Shown piece after piece: positions 45,998 through 54,515 of a DNA stretch of 58,803 nucleotides. The number at the start of each line of letters is the position of its first letter. The stretch's first letter is position 1. Made by a program: the position numbers and the translations under genes. Source of the stretch: Kribbia dieselivorans NBRC 106261. Its GTDB lineage: Bacteria > Actinomycetota > Actinomycetes > Actinomycetales > Dermatophilaceae. The stretch covers positions 1 through 58,803 of the forward strand of contig NZ_BCRE01000007.1 in assembly GCF_001552435.1 (NCBI RefSeq), written 5' to 3'. Below the pieces are notes generated by a model. It ran no database searches. It was not told the DNA's origin and saw only the letters and a program-made list of their open reading frames with translations.

Positions 45998-47245
45998 CTA
46001 CTCTTCGCGGGCGGGCGGCTGGATCAGCAGCACATTGGAGATGCCACCCTGATTCACGCAGTCCTGAGCGAAGTCGTGAACGTGCCAGAAGAAGTCGGTT
46101 GCCGGTTCGCTGGCGTTTACGGTGACGTCAACCGGCGTGTAGCGGTGCAGTGGGACCGAGACACCGTCGTAGGTGAGGCCCATGGTGTCCTTCGTCAGGA
46201 TCGTCAACGGCTGCTCGCCGGTCCACTCGATTCCAAGGCGCAGGTCGTACTCGTCGTTGTCGGTCGTCTCTGCTGTGGCTCTCGTGAGGGCCATCAGGTC
46301 GGCGATGGCGCACTCGATCGCGGCGGACTTGACCTGCCAGCCGTCGAAGTATCCGTCGCTGCTCATCCGATGCCCGCCTACGGCTCCAGCGACAGTCACG
46401 GAGCCGTCATGGTGGATGCTTATCCACGCTTCCTTCCAGATTGAGTGTTCGCCGGTCGCCGTGTTCACAGCTATCCAGCGGCGCAATCCTGGACGTGGGT
46501 TGTCGCGGTCGACGCTCTCCAGCGGGTGGATGCCTCCGCGCCCGGCGTAGGTGAGCGCCAGCCCCACGGTCCTCGTCAGAACCCCGCGCGCTTCCTCGCG
46601 TGTCAGCCGGTCGCGGAAGCGAGGGATGCGGGGGTGGGCCACCGCGATCAGCCAGGCGCGCTTGTCAGAGTCTCGACCTGCTGCTGCCTCGCCGTACAGC
46701 GAATCGAGAGCCTCAGTGGCGTGACGGCGCTCGTCGAAGCGGGCCCGGTACATCGCCTCGATCTGGCTTTCCTTCATCCACACAGTGTCGGAGTCGTTTC
46801 GTACCGGAGCCCCGAAGTAGTCGTTCTTGTAGATGAGGTGAGGCCCGTCGAGGCTCGCCGGCACCTCCACCACTACTGCCCGGTTGCCTACGTCTCCCAA
46901 CCGATACACGTTGAGTCCGAAGACGGGTGGCGAGATGGCGGTGATCGCTGCGCTTCGCAAGGAGCGTTCGTAGGCCTCGTCGAACTCGCCCACATCGATT
47001 CGCTCGGTTGCTGCCTTTTGTGACTCGCGCACGCCGAACACGATGACGCCGCCGCCGCTGTTGGCCATCGCAGCAACGTCCTTCGGGAAGTCGGTTTGCG
47101 CCAGACCCTTCGCGGGAGGCCGCTCCGCCTTCCAATCCAGATCACTCGCTTCCACAGCGCCAACAGCAACAGCGGCGTCAAGTAGGGCGTCATCCACGGG
47201 GCCAGGCGAAATCCCGACCGCTCGATGAAGTGCTGTGAAAGTCAT
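45998..47245 (-). CDS. AlbA_2 (Schlafen-type) domain protein
   Basis: A 415-residue protein. The N-terminal 150 residues contain the AlbA_2/Schlafen core: the SDLDWKAE strand (about 33-40), then DVAAMANSGGGVIVFGVRE (about 54-72), and the later PHLIYKNDYFGAPVRNDSDT segment. Schlafen-type AlbA domains bind or cut nucleic acid and recur in prokaryotic defence loci. The C-terminal 200 residues are of unknown fold. It is divergent from the HEPN-like gene, with only 52 bases between the starts, suggesting shared control. Confidence 0.82.
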   Translation of the reverse strand: MTFTALHRAVGISPGPVDDALLDAAVAVGAVEASDLDWKAERPPAKGLAQTDFPKDVAAMANSGGGVIVFGVRESQKAATERIDVGEFDEAYERSLRSAAITAISPPVFGLNVYRLGDVGNRAVVVEVPASLDGPHLIYKNDYFGAPVRNDSDTVWMKESQIEAMYRARFDERRHATEALDSLYGEAAAGRDSDKRAWLIAVAHPRIPRFRDRLTREEARGVLTRTVGLALTYAGRGGIHPLESVDRDNPRPGLRRWIAVNTATGEHSIWKEAWISIHHDGSVTVAGAVGGHRMSSDGYFDGWQVKSAAIECAIADLMALTRATAETTDNDEYDLRLGIEWTGEQPLTILTKDTMGLTYDGVSVPLHRYTPVDVTVNASEPATDFFWHVHDFAQDCVNQGGISNVLLIQPPAREE

Positions 47246-47297
47246 GGTCCCACCCTAGGGATAGGTCACGACTTCGATCGAATTCATCGCCTCGTCG

Positions 47298-49085
47298 GTG
47301 CTGAACTACGAGTCGTACCAGCGCCGTGCCTCGTGGGATTATTGGACTGTGCTTCAAGTCATCACGGGGATGTACTTCAGGGACGTGCGGCTCAACGAAA
47401 CTGAGCATCGCCGGACCCTCTACACGAACGCCAACTTCGTGCTTCATCAGCGTGTTGACTTCCCCGTCGGTCACGTAGTCACGTCGACTGAGTGGTCCGC
47501 GATCAACACCGTCCTGGCTCACTTCACGGAGCGACTTGAAGCTGTTCGGCCGGACGGCAAGGACGACTTCATGATCTCCACTGGCGGGGACGCTATCGCT
47601 GATGACCTGGCAGTGGTCCTGTCGTTCGCGCTCAATGCGACGTTTACACCGATCCGCGCCAAGGCTGACCGTCTGATTAGCGAGCCGTCGGGTTCCTACC
47701 ACAGCCCCGAGCCCGCTGACATCCTTCTTCGTACCTTTGGTCCCAACTTGATGCTTCGTGATGACGACGTCAAGGACCTCCAAAACTTCATGGGCGAACT
47801 CCTCGCTCTCAACCGAGGCGAGTACGAGGCCGCGATGCGAGCAATGCGCCGAATCGTCACCGCAAGCGAGCGCGTCGCCGAAGACCCGACGCTCGCGTAC
47901 ACGGACTATGTAGCCGCGCTCGAAACTCTGTCGGCCGGGTTCAACGTCGCCAGGCCAACCTGGGATCGTCTCGACCCGCGCAAGCGGCGCATCCTTGACC
48001 CGGTCCTCAACAGCCTCACCCCGACCGACGCTGCGCGAACCCGCGCGGCGATTCTTGAATCAGAGCGCGCCGGCATCAAGAACAGATATGTCGAGTTCGT
48101 CCTCGACCACGTCCGCCCCTCCTACTACCGAGAGGAGGCCACGGGGCTGAATCGTCCCGCGCAACAACCATCACTTCGACAAGTCGTGGCGAAGGCCTAT
48201 GACGCCCGCTCGAAGAACCTGCACGAACTCCGCGAACTGTCCACCGGCACCTGGCTTCTCGTCGGAAGCGCCGAGACGGTCACACCGCCTGGGGAGACGC
48301 TGATGCTCACCCATGAAGGACTCAACAGGCTGGCACGACACGTCGTCCGAACCTACGTCCAGCGCGGATCGACGGAGAGGGACACCGACTACAAGTGGCG
48401 AGACCACCTGCCCAACGTCATCCAAGTCCAGTTGTCACCCGAGTTTTACCTCGGTCATGCCGACGCCATGCACCCAAGAACCGCCGCGACCCGAGCAGGC
48501 GAGTTCCTCAGCCATGCGATCGAGGCCATATCAGGACGAGGCGAGTTTACGATCGACATGCGCCCCGCACTGACCCGCATCGAGAAACTACTCGCGACTC
48601 AGCGCTCGCCCAGCGTCCGAGAACCCATGCTCGCCGTGTACTTGCTGTGGCATCTCCTCCTACCGCCAGAAGTCCACCAACCCGATCCGGGAGCGACACT
48701 GGATGTCGCCAGGGACGAACTTCATCGTCCGAGCCTGTACTCGTTCGCAGTCGCCCTACTTCTGGACCTGAAACCGTCTTGGGACGTCGACCAATGGTGC
48801 GAGCTGGCCGAACAGCGATACGAGGAGCTCCACAGTCGCCGCCCCGTCGAGTTCCCCGCGAGGTTCGACTCTGCGCTCTGGCTCTACGTCGCAGAGGTAC
48901 TGCAGCGTGAAGGCGCGCGGCATGCCGCCCAGGCAGCTCTCGCCCGAGCGATTGAATGCACCCCTGGCCACGAAGAACTGTTGTCCCTAGAGCGCCAGGC
49001 AGCGACCGGAGACACGATCAGCCCGGACGTGAGGGACTTCCTCATCGGCTCATCTCCAGACGAGGACCAGTCAGCCGAAAGCTGA
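47298..49085 (+). CDS. Large protein with HEPN-like R-x4-H motif
   Basis: A 595-residue soluble protein of unknown family. Residues 295-312 (VVAKAYDARSKNLHELREL) contain R304-S-K-N-L-H309, the R-x4-H form of HEPN ribonucleases, in the 'YD-x-RSK-x-x-H' context seen in ApeA-type HEPN proteins. The C-terminal 120 residues are helical and TPR-like (ALWLYVAEVLQREGARHAAQ). The start is GTG with a weak ribosome site. Divergence from the Schlafen-type gene and position on a mobile island suggest a defence or toxin role, but that is inference. Confidence 0.72.
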   Translation: MLNYESYQRRASWDYWTVLQVITGMYFRDVRLNETEHRRTLYTNANFVLHQRVDFPVGHVVTSTEWSAINTVLAHFTERLEAVRPDGKDDFMISTGGDAIADDLAVVLSFALNATFTPIRAKADRLISEPSGSYHSPEPADILLRTFGPNLMLRDDDVKDLQNFMGELLALNRGEYEAAMRAMRRIVTASERVAEDPTLAYTDYVAALETLSAGFNVARPTWDRLDPRKRRILDPVLNSLTPTDAARTRAAILESERAGIKNRYVEFVLDHVRPSYYREEATGLNRPAQQPSLRQVVAKAYDARSKNLHELRELSTGTWLLVGSAETVTPPGETLMLTHEGLNRLARHVVRTYVQRGSTERDTDYKWRDHLPNVIQVQLSPEFYLGHADAMHPRTAATRAGEFLSHAIEAISGRGEFTIDMRPALTRIEKLLATQRSPSVREPMLAVYLLWHLLLPPEVHQPDPGATLDVARDELHRPSLYSFAVALLLDLKPSWDVDQWCELAEQRYEELHSRRPVEFPARFDSALWLYVAEVLQREGARHAAQAALARAIECTPGHEELLSLERQAATGDTISPDVRDFLIGSSPDEDQSAES

Positions 49086-49136
49086 CCACCTGCCACGGAC
49101 ACCGCCCTCCGAGCTGGCTCGCATCCGTTTGAGCGA

Positions 49137-50013
49137 CTAGCCGGCCGGGCGGATTCGCTTGCGGACGAGGGAGCATGTCCGACCCCAACTCGGCGCGCGC
49201 AACGCTCGTGCGTCGCCCTGCCCACTTTCGAGCATCCTCGTGACATCGCTGCTCTCGGTGACCATCGAGGCGACCCCACGCTTGATGATGTCGTTGCTTC
49301 CTTGACTGACAGCACTGGCCGGACCGGGGACCGCGTCCACACCACGGCGTAGCGCATGCGCGTATCGCGAAGGGGGATCGCCCGGAACCGACTCAGCCTC
49401 CGGGACCACCGTGTCCCCGGACGGCGCGACGAGCAGACGACCACGCGCCAAGAACCCGTTCCGACTCGGCACGACGCCGGGTGGAAGCTCGCTGGTCAGC
49501 AGGCCGACGTCGCTGATCTGCTCCAGCAGGTCGCGGTGAGCAGACGGGTAGGCGCGGTCAAACTCCGCATGCGGGACGGCGATCGCCTGCCCACCCTGAG
49601 CGAGCGCGCCACGATGCGCCTAGCCCTCGATTCCGAAGGCTCCTCCCGCGATGATGACTCGTTCGTCATCAGCATGGTTCGCCGCGAGGGTCGAAGGCGA
49701 CCTCCAAGCCGTTGGAGGTCGCGGAGCGGGCGCACGTGATGGTGACCCGCTCACGCTACGGTTGGGTGAGGAACGAGGTAGCACCGCGCGTCCACAACAG
49801 GTACGGGGCGCGGATACCGAGACCGTTACGGGTGATCGGCCGGTGGTCGTCGGCCGGGGTCAGCGTCCCGATTCCTTGCGGCCCTGCTGATGCCGCTCGG
49901 TCGAGCAGGTAAGGGGTGAGGTGTCCGCCCAGGCACTCGCGCCACAACAGTGCGCCGCCGCGGCTCAGCTTCGGGATCGCGTCCTCGGACTCCAACAGCC
50001 GCAGGGCCTCCAC
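49137..50013 (-). pseudogene. Broken dprA-like (SMF family) gene
   Basis: Pieces of a DprA-type protein are readable in order on the minus strand. They are LLWTRGATSFL (about 49775-49810), then after an in-frame stop CARSATSNGLEVAF, then in another frame VIIAGGAFGIEG, a TAG stop, AHRGALAQGGQAIAV, FDRAYPSAHRDLLEQISDVG, LLTSELPPGVVP and DAVPGPASAVSQGSND. These match the Rossmann-like DprA core. At least two stops and one frameshift make it a pseudogene. Stand-alone DprA homologues occur on mobile islands, and the chromosomal dprA is presumably elsewhere. Confidence 0.75.
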
Positions 50014-50214
50014 CCCACCGACCTGAGCCAGAACGTATCCGGGTCACCCAATCATTCGACTCGGCGATCGCGCGACAGCACCGTCCGTGCCATTGCACTC
50101 AGCGACCACCTGCTTGGCTATCGACACCATCATCGCTTGCTCTCGCTCCAAGGATCACCGGTCGGGTGCGCACGGTGGGGTCAGCCAGAGTGATCTCGAT
50201 CGCGGCGGCCACCA

Positions 50215-50605
50215 GGCCCCGCCCGCGGAGACGCATGAGCCGTCAGCGCAAGGGTTACGTTCGATCGATCGTGCGGATCGGTCTTGCGGAAGCTCGTCGC
50301 GCTTCCTGCCGGCCAGTCGCCTGTCGCCCGCCTAGACGTTGAGGAGCTCATCGCCAGGGTACTGACCGATAAGCGCAAGCGCAGGCCGACAAAGTCCATG
50401 TAGACGGCCCTGTGCGTGGACGTGGAAGGGCTCATGCCTGCCATGACCTAACGAGGACGCCGGCACAGTGTGGAGCCGGCGAACAGCCGAGATCCGCGAC
50501 GAACGCAGGACGCACACCTCCTTGGCAGCCCTGGCTCTCGTCGCGTTCTGTGACGGCACCACGAGCCCCCGGGTGGCCCTGGGGGTCCGCACCACCTTCG
50601 CCGTT
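50215..50605 (+). pseudogene. Decayed copy of the nuclease-like gene at 16301-17206
   Basis: The reading SPVARLDVEELIARVLTDKR (50325-50384) matches the 16.3-kb protein's SVARLDVEDLVARVLTDKR almost exactly. Upstream VTFDRSCGSVLRKL and downstream DVEGLMPAMT, WSRRTAEI and LVAFCDGTTSPRVALGV match too, but a TAG stop (50401) and frame changes break it. Only the C-terminal half can be traced. Confidence 0.8.
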
Positions 50606-50612
50606 GATCAGG

Positions 50613-50661
50613 GTCAGAGCAGCATCCGTCGGTCGTGGGTTCAAGCCCCACACGCCCTACT
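50613..50661 (+). other. Right attachment repeat: defective copy of tRNA-Met 3' half
   Basis: GGTCAGAGCAGC (50612-50623) and the following 38 bases (50624-50661) match tRNA-Met, with the nine anticodon-arm bases between them deleted. The 38-base part is identical to 44166-44203. It is not a working tRNA. It marks the right end of the island. Confidence 0.85.
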
Positions 50662-50725
50662 CGATCGTTCGATGCTGCGGCGGCGCGGCGATCCTCCGCT
50701 CACGTTGCCGTCGATCCCTGAGGTT

Positions 50726-50804
50726 GGCGTCGTTATGCACGCCTGGCCCACGCTATAGCGGGGGCCAGGCATGCATAACGACATCGGGCGTGCATAACGA
50801 CGCC
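50726..50804. terminator. Long palindrome with a third arm copy
   Basis: GTCGTTATGCA-c-GCCTGGCCC (50729-50749) pairs with GGGCCAGGC-a-TGCATAACGAC (50762-50782) around a 12-base loop. A second right arm, GGCGTGCATAACGACGCC (50787-50804), is the exact reverse complement of 50726-50743. The left arm can therefore pair with either right arm but not both. It lies 69 bases before the enoyl-CoA hydratase gene. Confidence 0.65.
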
Positions 50805-50872
50805 GGGCACGATCACGACCGGATCCGAGCGCCCGTTCGGTGACGAGTGAGCGACTCGATACGGTGTGGCCC

Positions 50873-51622
50873 ATGCCAGTGACCGAAGAAGTTCGCGACC
50901 ATGTCCTCATCGTGCGCATCGACCGCCCTGAGAAGCGCAACGCCATCGACGTCGCCACCGCCGACGGCATCGAGGCCGCGCTCAACCGGCTCGACGACGA
51001 TCCGAACCTGTGGGTCGGCGTGATCACCGGCACCGACTCGGTCTTCTGTGCCGGCACCGACCTCAAGGACGGCATGGACTACGCCACGGAGCGCGGTGGC
51101 GAGTACGGCATCATCCGCCGCGCCCGCCGTACTCCGCTCATCGCCGCCGTCGAGGGCATCGCCTTCGGCGGCGGATTCGAGATCGCCCTGAACTGCGACC
51201 TCATCGTCGCTTCACGCGCGGCCCGTTTCGCGCTGCCCGAATCCCTACGCGGCCTCGTGCCGACCTCGGGGGCCATGTTCCGCGCTCCGCGCGCGTTGCC
51301 CCGTGCGCTGGCCGTCGAGCTCATGATCACCGGCAGCGAGGTGTCGGGGGAGCGCCTCCACGACCTCGGCGTCATCAACCAGATCACCGACCCCGGCGCG
51401 GCCCTGCCCGCCGCGCTCGAGATGGCCGAGCAGATCTGCCGCTCCTCCCCGAACTCGGTCAGGGAGGTGCTCGGTGTCGTGCAGGCCCTCGACGAGGCCG
51501 GCGAAGACCTCGGGTGGCAGGTGACCGACGCCGCCAAGGCCCGCATCAAGGCCTCCGCCGACGCCGCCGAGGGCATTGCCGCGTTCTTCGAGAAGCGCCC
51601 GCCGCAATGGACGGGCCGCTGA
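50873..51622 (+). CDS. Enoyl-CoA hydratase/isomerase family protein
   Basis: Crotonase-fold enzyme of 249 residues acting on a CoA thioester. The oxyanion-hole elements CAGTDLKDGM and AFGGGFEIALNCDL are present, but the two glutamates of classical hydratases are not both obvious; the loop after SLRGLVPTSG carries few acidic residues. Hydratase, isomerase or another crotonase reaction therefore remain open. The ATG at 50873 gives the usual VTEEVRDHVLIVRIDRPEKRNAI start; the frame also has a GTG at 50840. It is the first core gene right of the island. Confidence 0.85.
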   Translation: MPVTEEVRDHVLIVRIDRPEKRNAIDVATADGIEAALNRLDDDPNLWVGVITGTDSVFCAGTDLKDGMDYATERGGEYGIIRRARRTPLIAAVEGIAFGGGFEIALNCDLIVASRAARFALPESLRGLVPTSGAMFRAPRALPRALAVELMITGSEVSGERLHDLGVINQITDPGAALPAALEMAEQICRSSPNSVREVLGVVQALDEAGEDLGWQVTDAAKARIKASADAAEGIAAFFEKRPPQWTGR

Positions 51623-51729
51623 CGACGCTCCGCGAATGACAGGGTTTTGACAGGTTCGTGACAGGGGCGCTTCAACCTCCAGTGCCAGAGTCGTTTTCAC
51701 GGTCATTCATTCCCCGGAAGGAACGCACC

Positions 51730-52281
51730 ATGAACATGACGACCCTCGTCGCGGCGAGCCTGGCCGCCGGCAGCCTCGCCTTGACCGGCGCAGCCCTATC
51801 CAACGCCGCCGACAGCACACCGCCGTCGGCCACGCCCAGCACCAGTACGTCCACGACGTCGCCGAGCAGCACCTCCAGCACGGACACGGACAAGGAGACC
51901 AAGGACGACAACCGCCCCACGATCAAGGACGACGGGCGTTCGCTGAGCGCCGACGACGCGTCGAAGGCCATTGCCAAGGCCCTGGAGAAGCAGCCCGGGG
52001 AGGTCAAGGGCGTCCAGCTCGACCGTGAGGGCAGCGGCTTCATGGTCATGATCCTCAAGGACGCGAAGACCAACCCGCAGATGGTCATGGTCAAGGTCAG
52101 TGCCGACTTCTCCACTGCCGAGGCGACGACGTTCGAGGGACGCCGCGGTGGCGGGCCGGGCGGACACCGCCACGGCGCTCCCGGTGAGGCTCCCAACTCG
52201 AACGACGACTCCGGCACCTCGTCCGACTCCGGCACCTCGTCCGACTCCACCACCCAGACGAGCGGCCTCAACGCCGCGTGA
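51730..52281 (+). CDS. Secreted PepSY-like protein
   Basis: A 183-residue exported protein. A signal peptide (MNMTTLVAASLAAGSLALTG, cleavage near AALSNAADS) is followed by a Ser/Thr/Pro-rich linker. A globular part (about residues 75-140: LSADDASKAIAKALEKQPGE, then MVMVKVSADFSTAEAT) resembles a PepSY domain, and a Gly/His-rich segment leads to a tail repeating DDSGTSSDSGTSSDS. GGAAGGA precedes the ATG. Extracellular or wall-associated; PepSY domains often restrain proteases, but no partner is next to it. Confidence 0.75.
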   Translation: MNMTTLVAASLAAGSLALTGAALSNAADSTPPSATPSTSTSTTSPSSTSSTDTDKETKDDNRPTIKDDGRSLSADDASKAIAKALEKQPGEVKGVQLDREGSGFMVMILKDAKTNPQMVMVKVSADFSTAEATTFEGRRGGGPGGHRHGAPGEAPNSNDDSGTSSDSGTSSDSTTQTSGLNAA

Positions 52282-52337
52282 GGAGCATGTGACACAAGAG
52301 GCTCGTGTCGTCGAGTGGTACTGACGGCATGAATAGG

Positions 52338-52376
52338 GCAGACTGGCTCCGACAAACTGCGTCGGAGCCAGTCTGC
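52338..52376. terminator. Perfect stem-loop after the secreted protein gene
   Basis: GCAGACTGGCTCCGAC (52338-52353) and its exact reverse complement (52361-52376) form a 16-bp stem with a 7-base loop. It lies between the secreted protein gene and the DUF3145 gene and is a likely terminator. Confidence 0.75.
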
Positions 52377-52463
52377 TTCGCGCACATAGCCGGTCGCATG
52401 ACCATCCGTACCCGTAGGTGCTTGGCGTTGGGGAAGACGTCCATCGCACCCAAGGAGGAACGG

Positions 52464-52976
52464 ATGTCGAGTCAACCGCGCAACACGACCAGGGGAGTGG
52501 TCTTCATCCACTCGACCCCAGCGGCGCTGTGCCCACACATCACGTGGGCACTCGAGTCGATTCTGGGTACCCGCGTCTCCCTCGACTGGACGGCTCAGCC
52601 GGCCGGTCACTCGCTCATGCGCGCCGAGTTCTCCTGGGTCGGTGAGCCCGGCACCGGCGCGAAGCTGGCCAGTTCGCTGCGCGGCTGGGACAACCTGCGC
52701 TACGAGGTGACCGAGGACCCGAGCCCGGGCCTAGACGGCTCCCGCTGGCAGCACACCCCGGCACTCGGCATCCACCACTCCTGGATCTCTGCCAGCGGCG
52801 ACACCGTCATCAACGAGGACCGCCTGCGCGAGGTCATGACCCTCGCCCGCGGCGCCGGAGAAGCGATCGAGGACATGCTCCACGAACTCCTCGGCTCCGA
52901 CTGGGACGCCGAACTCGAGGCCTTCCGTCACGCCGGCGAGGGCGCGCCGGTGCGCTGGCTGCACAAGGTCAGCTGA
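52464..52976 (+). CDS. DUF3145 protein
   Basis: A 170-residue actinobacterial conserved protein of the DUF3145 family, recognised from RGVVFIHSTPAALCPHITWA, RVSLDWTAQP, RAEFSWVGEPGTGAKLAS, LRYEVTEDPS and the HTPALGIHHSWISASGD stretch. No function is known. It recurs next to fatty acid synthesis genes in this order, as here. An AAGGAGGA site precedes the ATG. It converges with accD over a stem-loop terminator. Confidence 0.9.
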   Translation: MSSQPRNTTRGVVFIHSTPAALCPHITWALESILGTRVSLDWTAQPAGHSLMRAEFSWVGEPGTGAKLASSLRGWDNLRYEVTEDPSPGLDGSRWQHTPALGIHHSWISASGDTVINEDRLREVMTLARGAGEAIEDMLHELLGSDWDAELEAFRHAGEGAPVRWLHKVS

Positions 52977-53006
52977 CACGAGGCGGAGCGCCGTACGGCG
53001 CGTCAG

Positions 53007-53054
53007 ACACGTCAGGTCCGGTGGTGCTGGTGCGCACCTCCGGACCTGACGTGT
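53007..53054. terminator. Stem-loop between convergent DUF3145 and accD genes
   Basis: ACACGTCAGGTCCGG (53007-53021) and its exact reverse complement (53040-53054) form a 15-bp stem with further partial pairing inside (GGTGC/GCACC). Located between two convergent gene ends, it is a probable two-way terminator. Confidence 0.75.
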
Positions 53055-53060
53055 GCCCGC

Positions 53061-54515
53061 TCAGAGCGGGATGTTGTTGTGCCGCCCGCGCCGCTGTGGC
53101 GCCTCGGCGATCGCCTGCGCCAGCTTCGAGCGCGACGACGACGGCTCGATGACCTCGTCGACGACCCCGATCTCGACCGCCCGCGGCAGACCGCCGGAGA
53201 GCCGATCGTGCTCGGCAGCCAACTCCTCCTCGACTGCGGCGACCTCATCCGGGGCCACCTCGGCGAGACGGCGGCGGTGCAGAATGCGGATCGCCGCGAC
53301 CGAGCCCATGACGGCCACGTGGGCATCGGGCCAGGCGAACACCTTGGTCGCGCCCAACGAACGCGAGTTCATCGCGATGTACGCCCCGCCGTACGTCTTG
53401 CGCGTCACCAGCGTCACGCGCGGCACGACCGCCTCCGCGAACGCATGCAGGAGCTTCGCTCCACGACGCACGACGCCGTCCCACTCCTGGCCCACACCGG
53501 GCAGATAACCGGGCACGTCCACGAGCACGATGAGTGGCACCCCGAACGCGTCACACATCCGCACGAACCGGGCGGCCTTCTCCGCCGACGGCGAGTCGAG
53601 GCAGCCGCCGAGCTTCATCGGGTTGTTCGCCACGACACCGACGGTGCGGCCACCGAGACGACCGAGTTGGGTGACCATGTTCGGCGCCCACTTCGCGTGC
53701 ACCTCAACGGTTTCCGCGCCGTCATCGAGCAGGTCGGTGATGACCGGGTGCACGTCGTAGGCGCGCTTGTGCGACTCGGGGAACGACCGCTCCAGGTCGA
53801 CGTCGGTGACCGCGGCCACGTCCAGCTCGCCCTGGTCGGCGAGCAGGCGGCACATGACACCACCGGTCGCCAGGGCATCGGCCTCGGAGTCGGCGATGTA
53901 GTGCACGACCCCGGAGCGTCGTCCGTGCGGCTCGGGCCCGCCCAGCCGCAGCGCGTCGACGGCCTCACCGGTGACCGAACGCACGACGTCCGGGCCGGTC
54001 ACGAAGATCCGCCCCTCGGGCGCGAGGATGACGAGGTCCGTCAGGGCCGGGCCATACGCCGCTCCGCCCGCGGCCGCGCCGAGCACGATCGAGATCTGCG
54101 GGATGACCCCGCTGGCGCGGGTCTGGATCGCGAAGATCTCGCCGACGGCGTGCAGTGACCCCACGCCCTCGGGCAGGCGGGCGCCACCCGAGTGCCACAG
54201 CCCCACGATCGGAGTCTCGTCCGCGAGGGCGCGCTCATAGGCGTCGACGACGACCCGACATCCGGCGATGCCCATGGCACCGCCCATGATCGTCGCGTCC
54301 GAGGCGAAGGCCGTCACGCGCACACCGCCGACGGTGCCGACCGCGGCGAGCATGCCGGAGTCGTCCTCGGGGGAGATGAGCTCGACCGAGCCGGCGTCGA
54401 AGAATGCCTCGAGGCGCAGGCGAGGGCGACGCGGATCGGTGGCCCGGTCGACCTTGGCCTTGCCGGCACCGGCCCGGCTCACCGCCGCGGCGGCCTCGTT
54501 CGGGGCATGGGTCAT
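53061..54515 (-). CDS. accD: Acyl-CoA carboxylase beta (carboxyltransferase) subunit
   Basis: Carboxyltransferase subunit that moves CO2 from biotin to acetyl-CoA or propionyl-CoA; 484 residues. The two crotonase-like halves are clear: SGGARLPEGVGSLHAVGEIF and LGAAAGGAAYGPALTD in the first, and VDVPGYLPGVGQEWDGVVRRGAKLL and KTYGGAYIAMNS in the second. The C-terminus GRHNNIPL matches actinobacterial acyl-CoA carboxylase beta chains. It lacks the zinc finger of E. coli AccD. The alpha (biotinylated) subunit is not in the window. It overlaps the end of fabF by 4 bases, so it supplies malonyl-CoA in the same operon. Confidence 0.92.
   Translation of the reverse strand: MTHAPNEAAAAVSRAGAGKAKVDRATDPRRPRLRLEAFFDAGSVELISPEDDSGMLAAVGTVGGVRVTAFASDATIMGGAMGIAGCRVVVDAYERALADETPIVGLWHSGGARLPEGVGSLHAVGEIFAIQTRASGVIPQISIVLGAAAGGAAYGPALTDLVILAPEGRIFVTGPDVVRSVTGEAVDALRLGGPEPHGRRSGVVHYIADSEADALATGGVMCRLLADQGELDVAAVTDVDLERSFPESHKRAYDVHPVITDLLDDGAETVEVHAKWAPNMVTQLGRLGGRTVGVVANNPMKLGGCLDSPSAEKAARFVRMCDAFGVPLIVLVDVPGYLPGVGQEWDGVVRRGAKLLHAFAEAVVPRVTLVTRKTYGGAYIAMNSRSLGATKVFAWPDAHVAVMGSVAAIRILHRRRLAEVAPDEVAAVEEELAAEHDRLSGGLPRAVEIGVVDEVIEPSSSRSKLAQAIAEAPQRRGRHNNIPL

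Larger units (their letters stand above)
44166..50661. mobile_element. Decaying genomic island inserted at tRNA-Met
   Basis: The 38-base sequence at 44166-44203 (3' half of tRNA-Met) is repeated exactly at 50624-50661. The stretch between holds accessory genes: FitAB/VapBC, a Schlafen/HEPN-like pair and broken dprA-like and nuclease-like genes, while core metabolism resumes just outside. No integrase remains. The arrangement is the classic footprint of tRNA-targeted integration followed by decay. Confidence 0.8.

Noticed and set aside
50613-50661. Second functional tRNA-Met
   Set aside because: The anticodon arm is missing nine bases and the 5' half is degenerate, so no cloverleaf can form.
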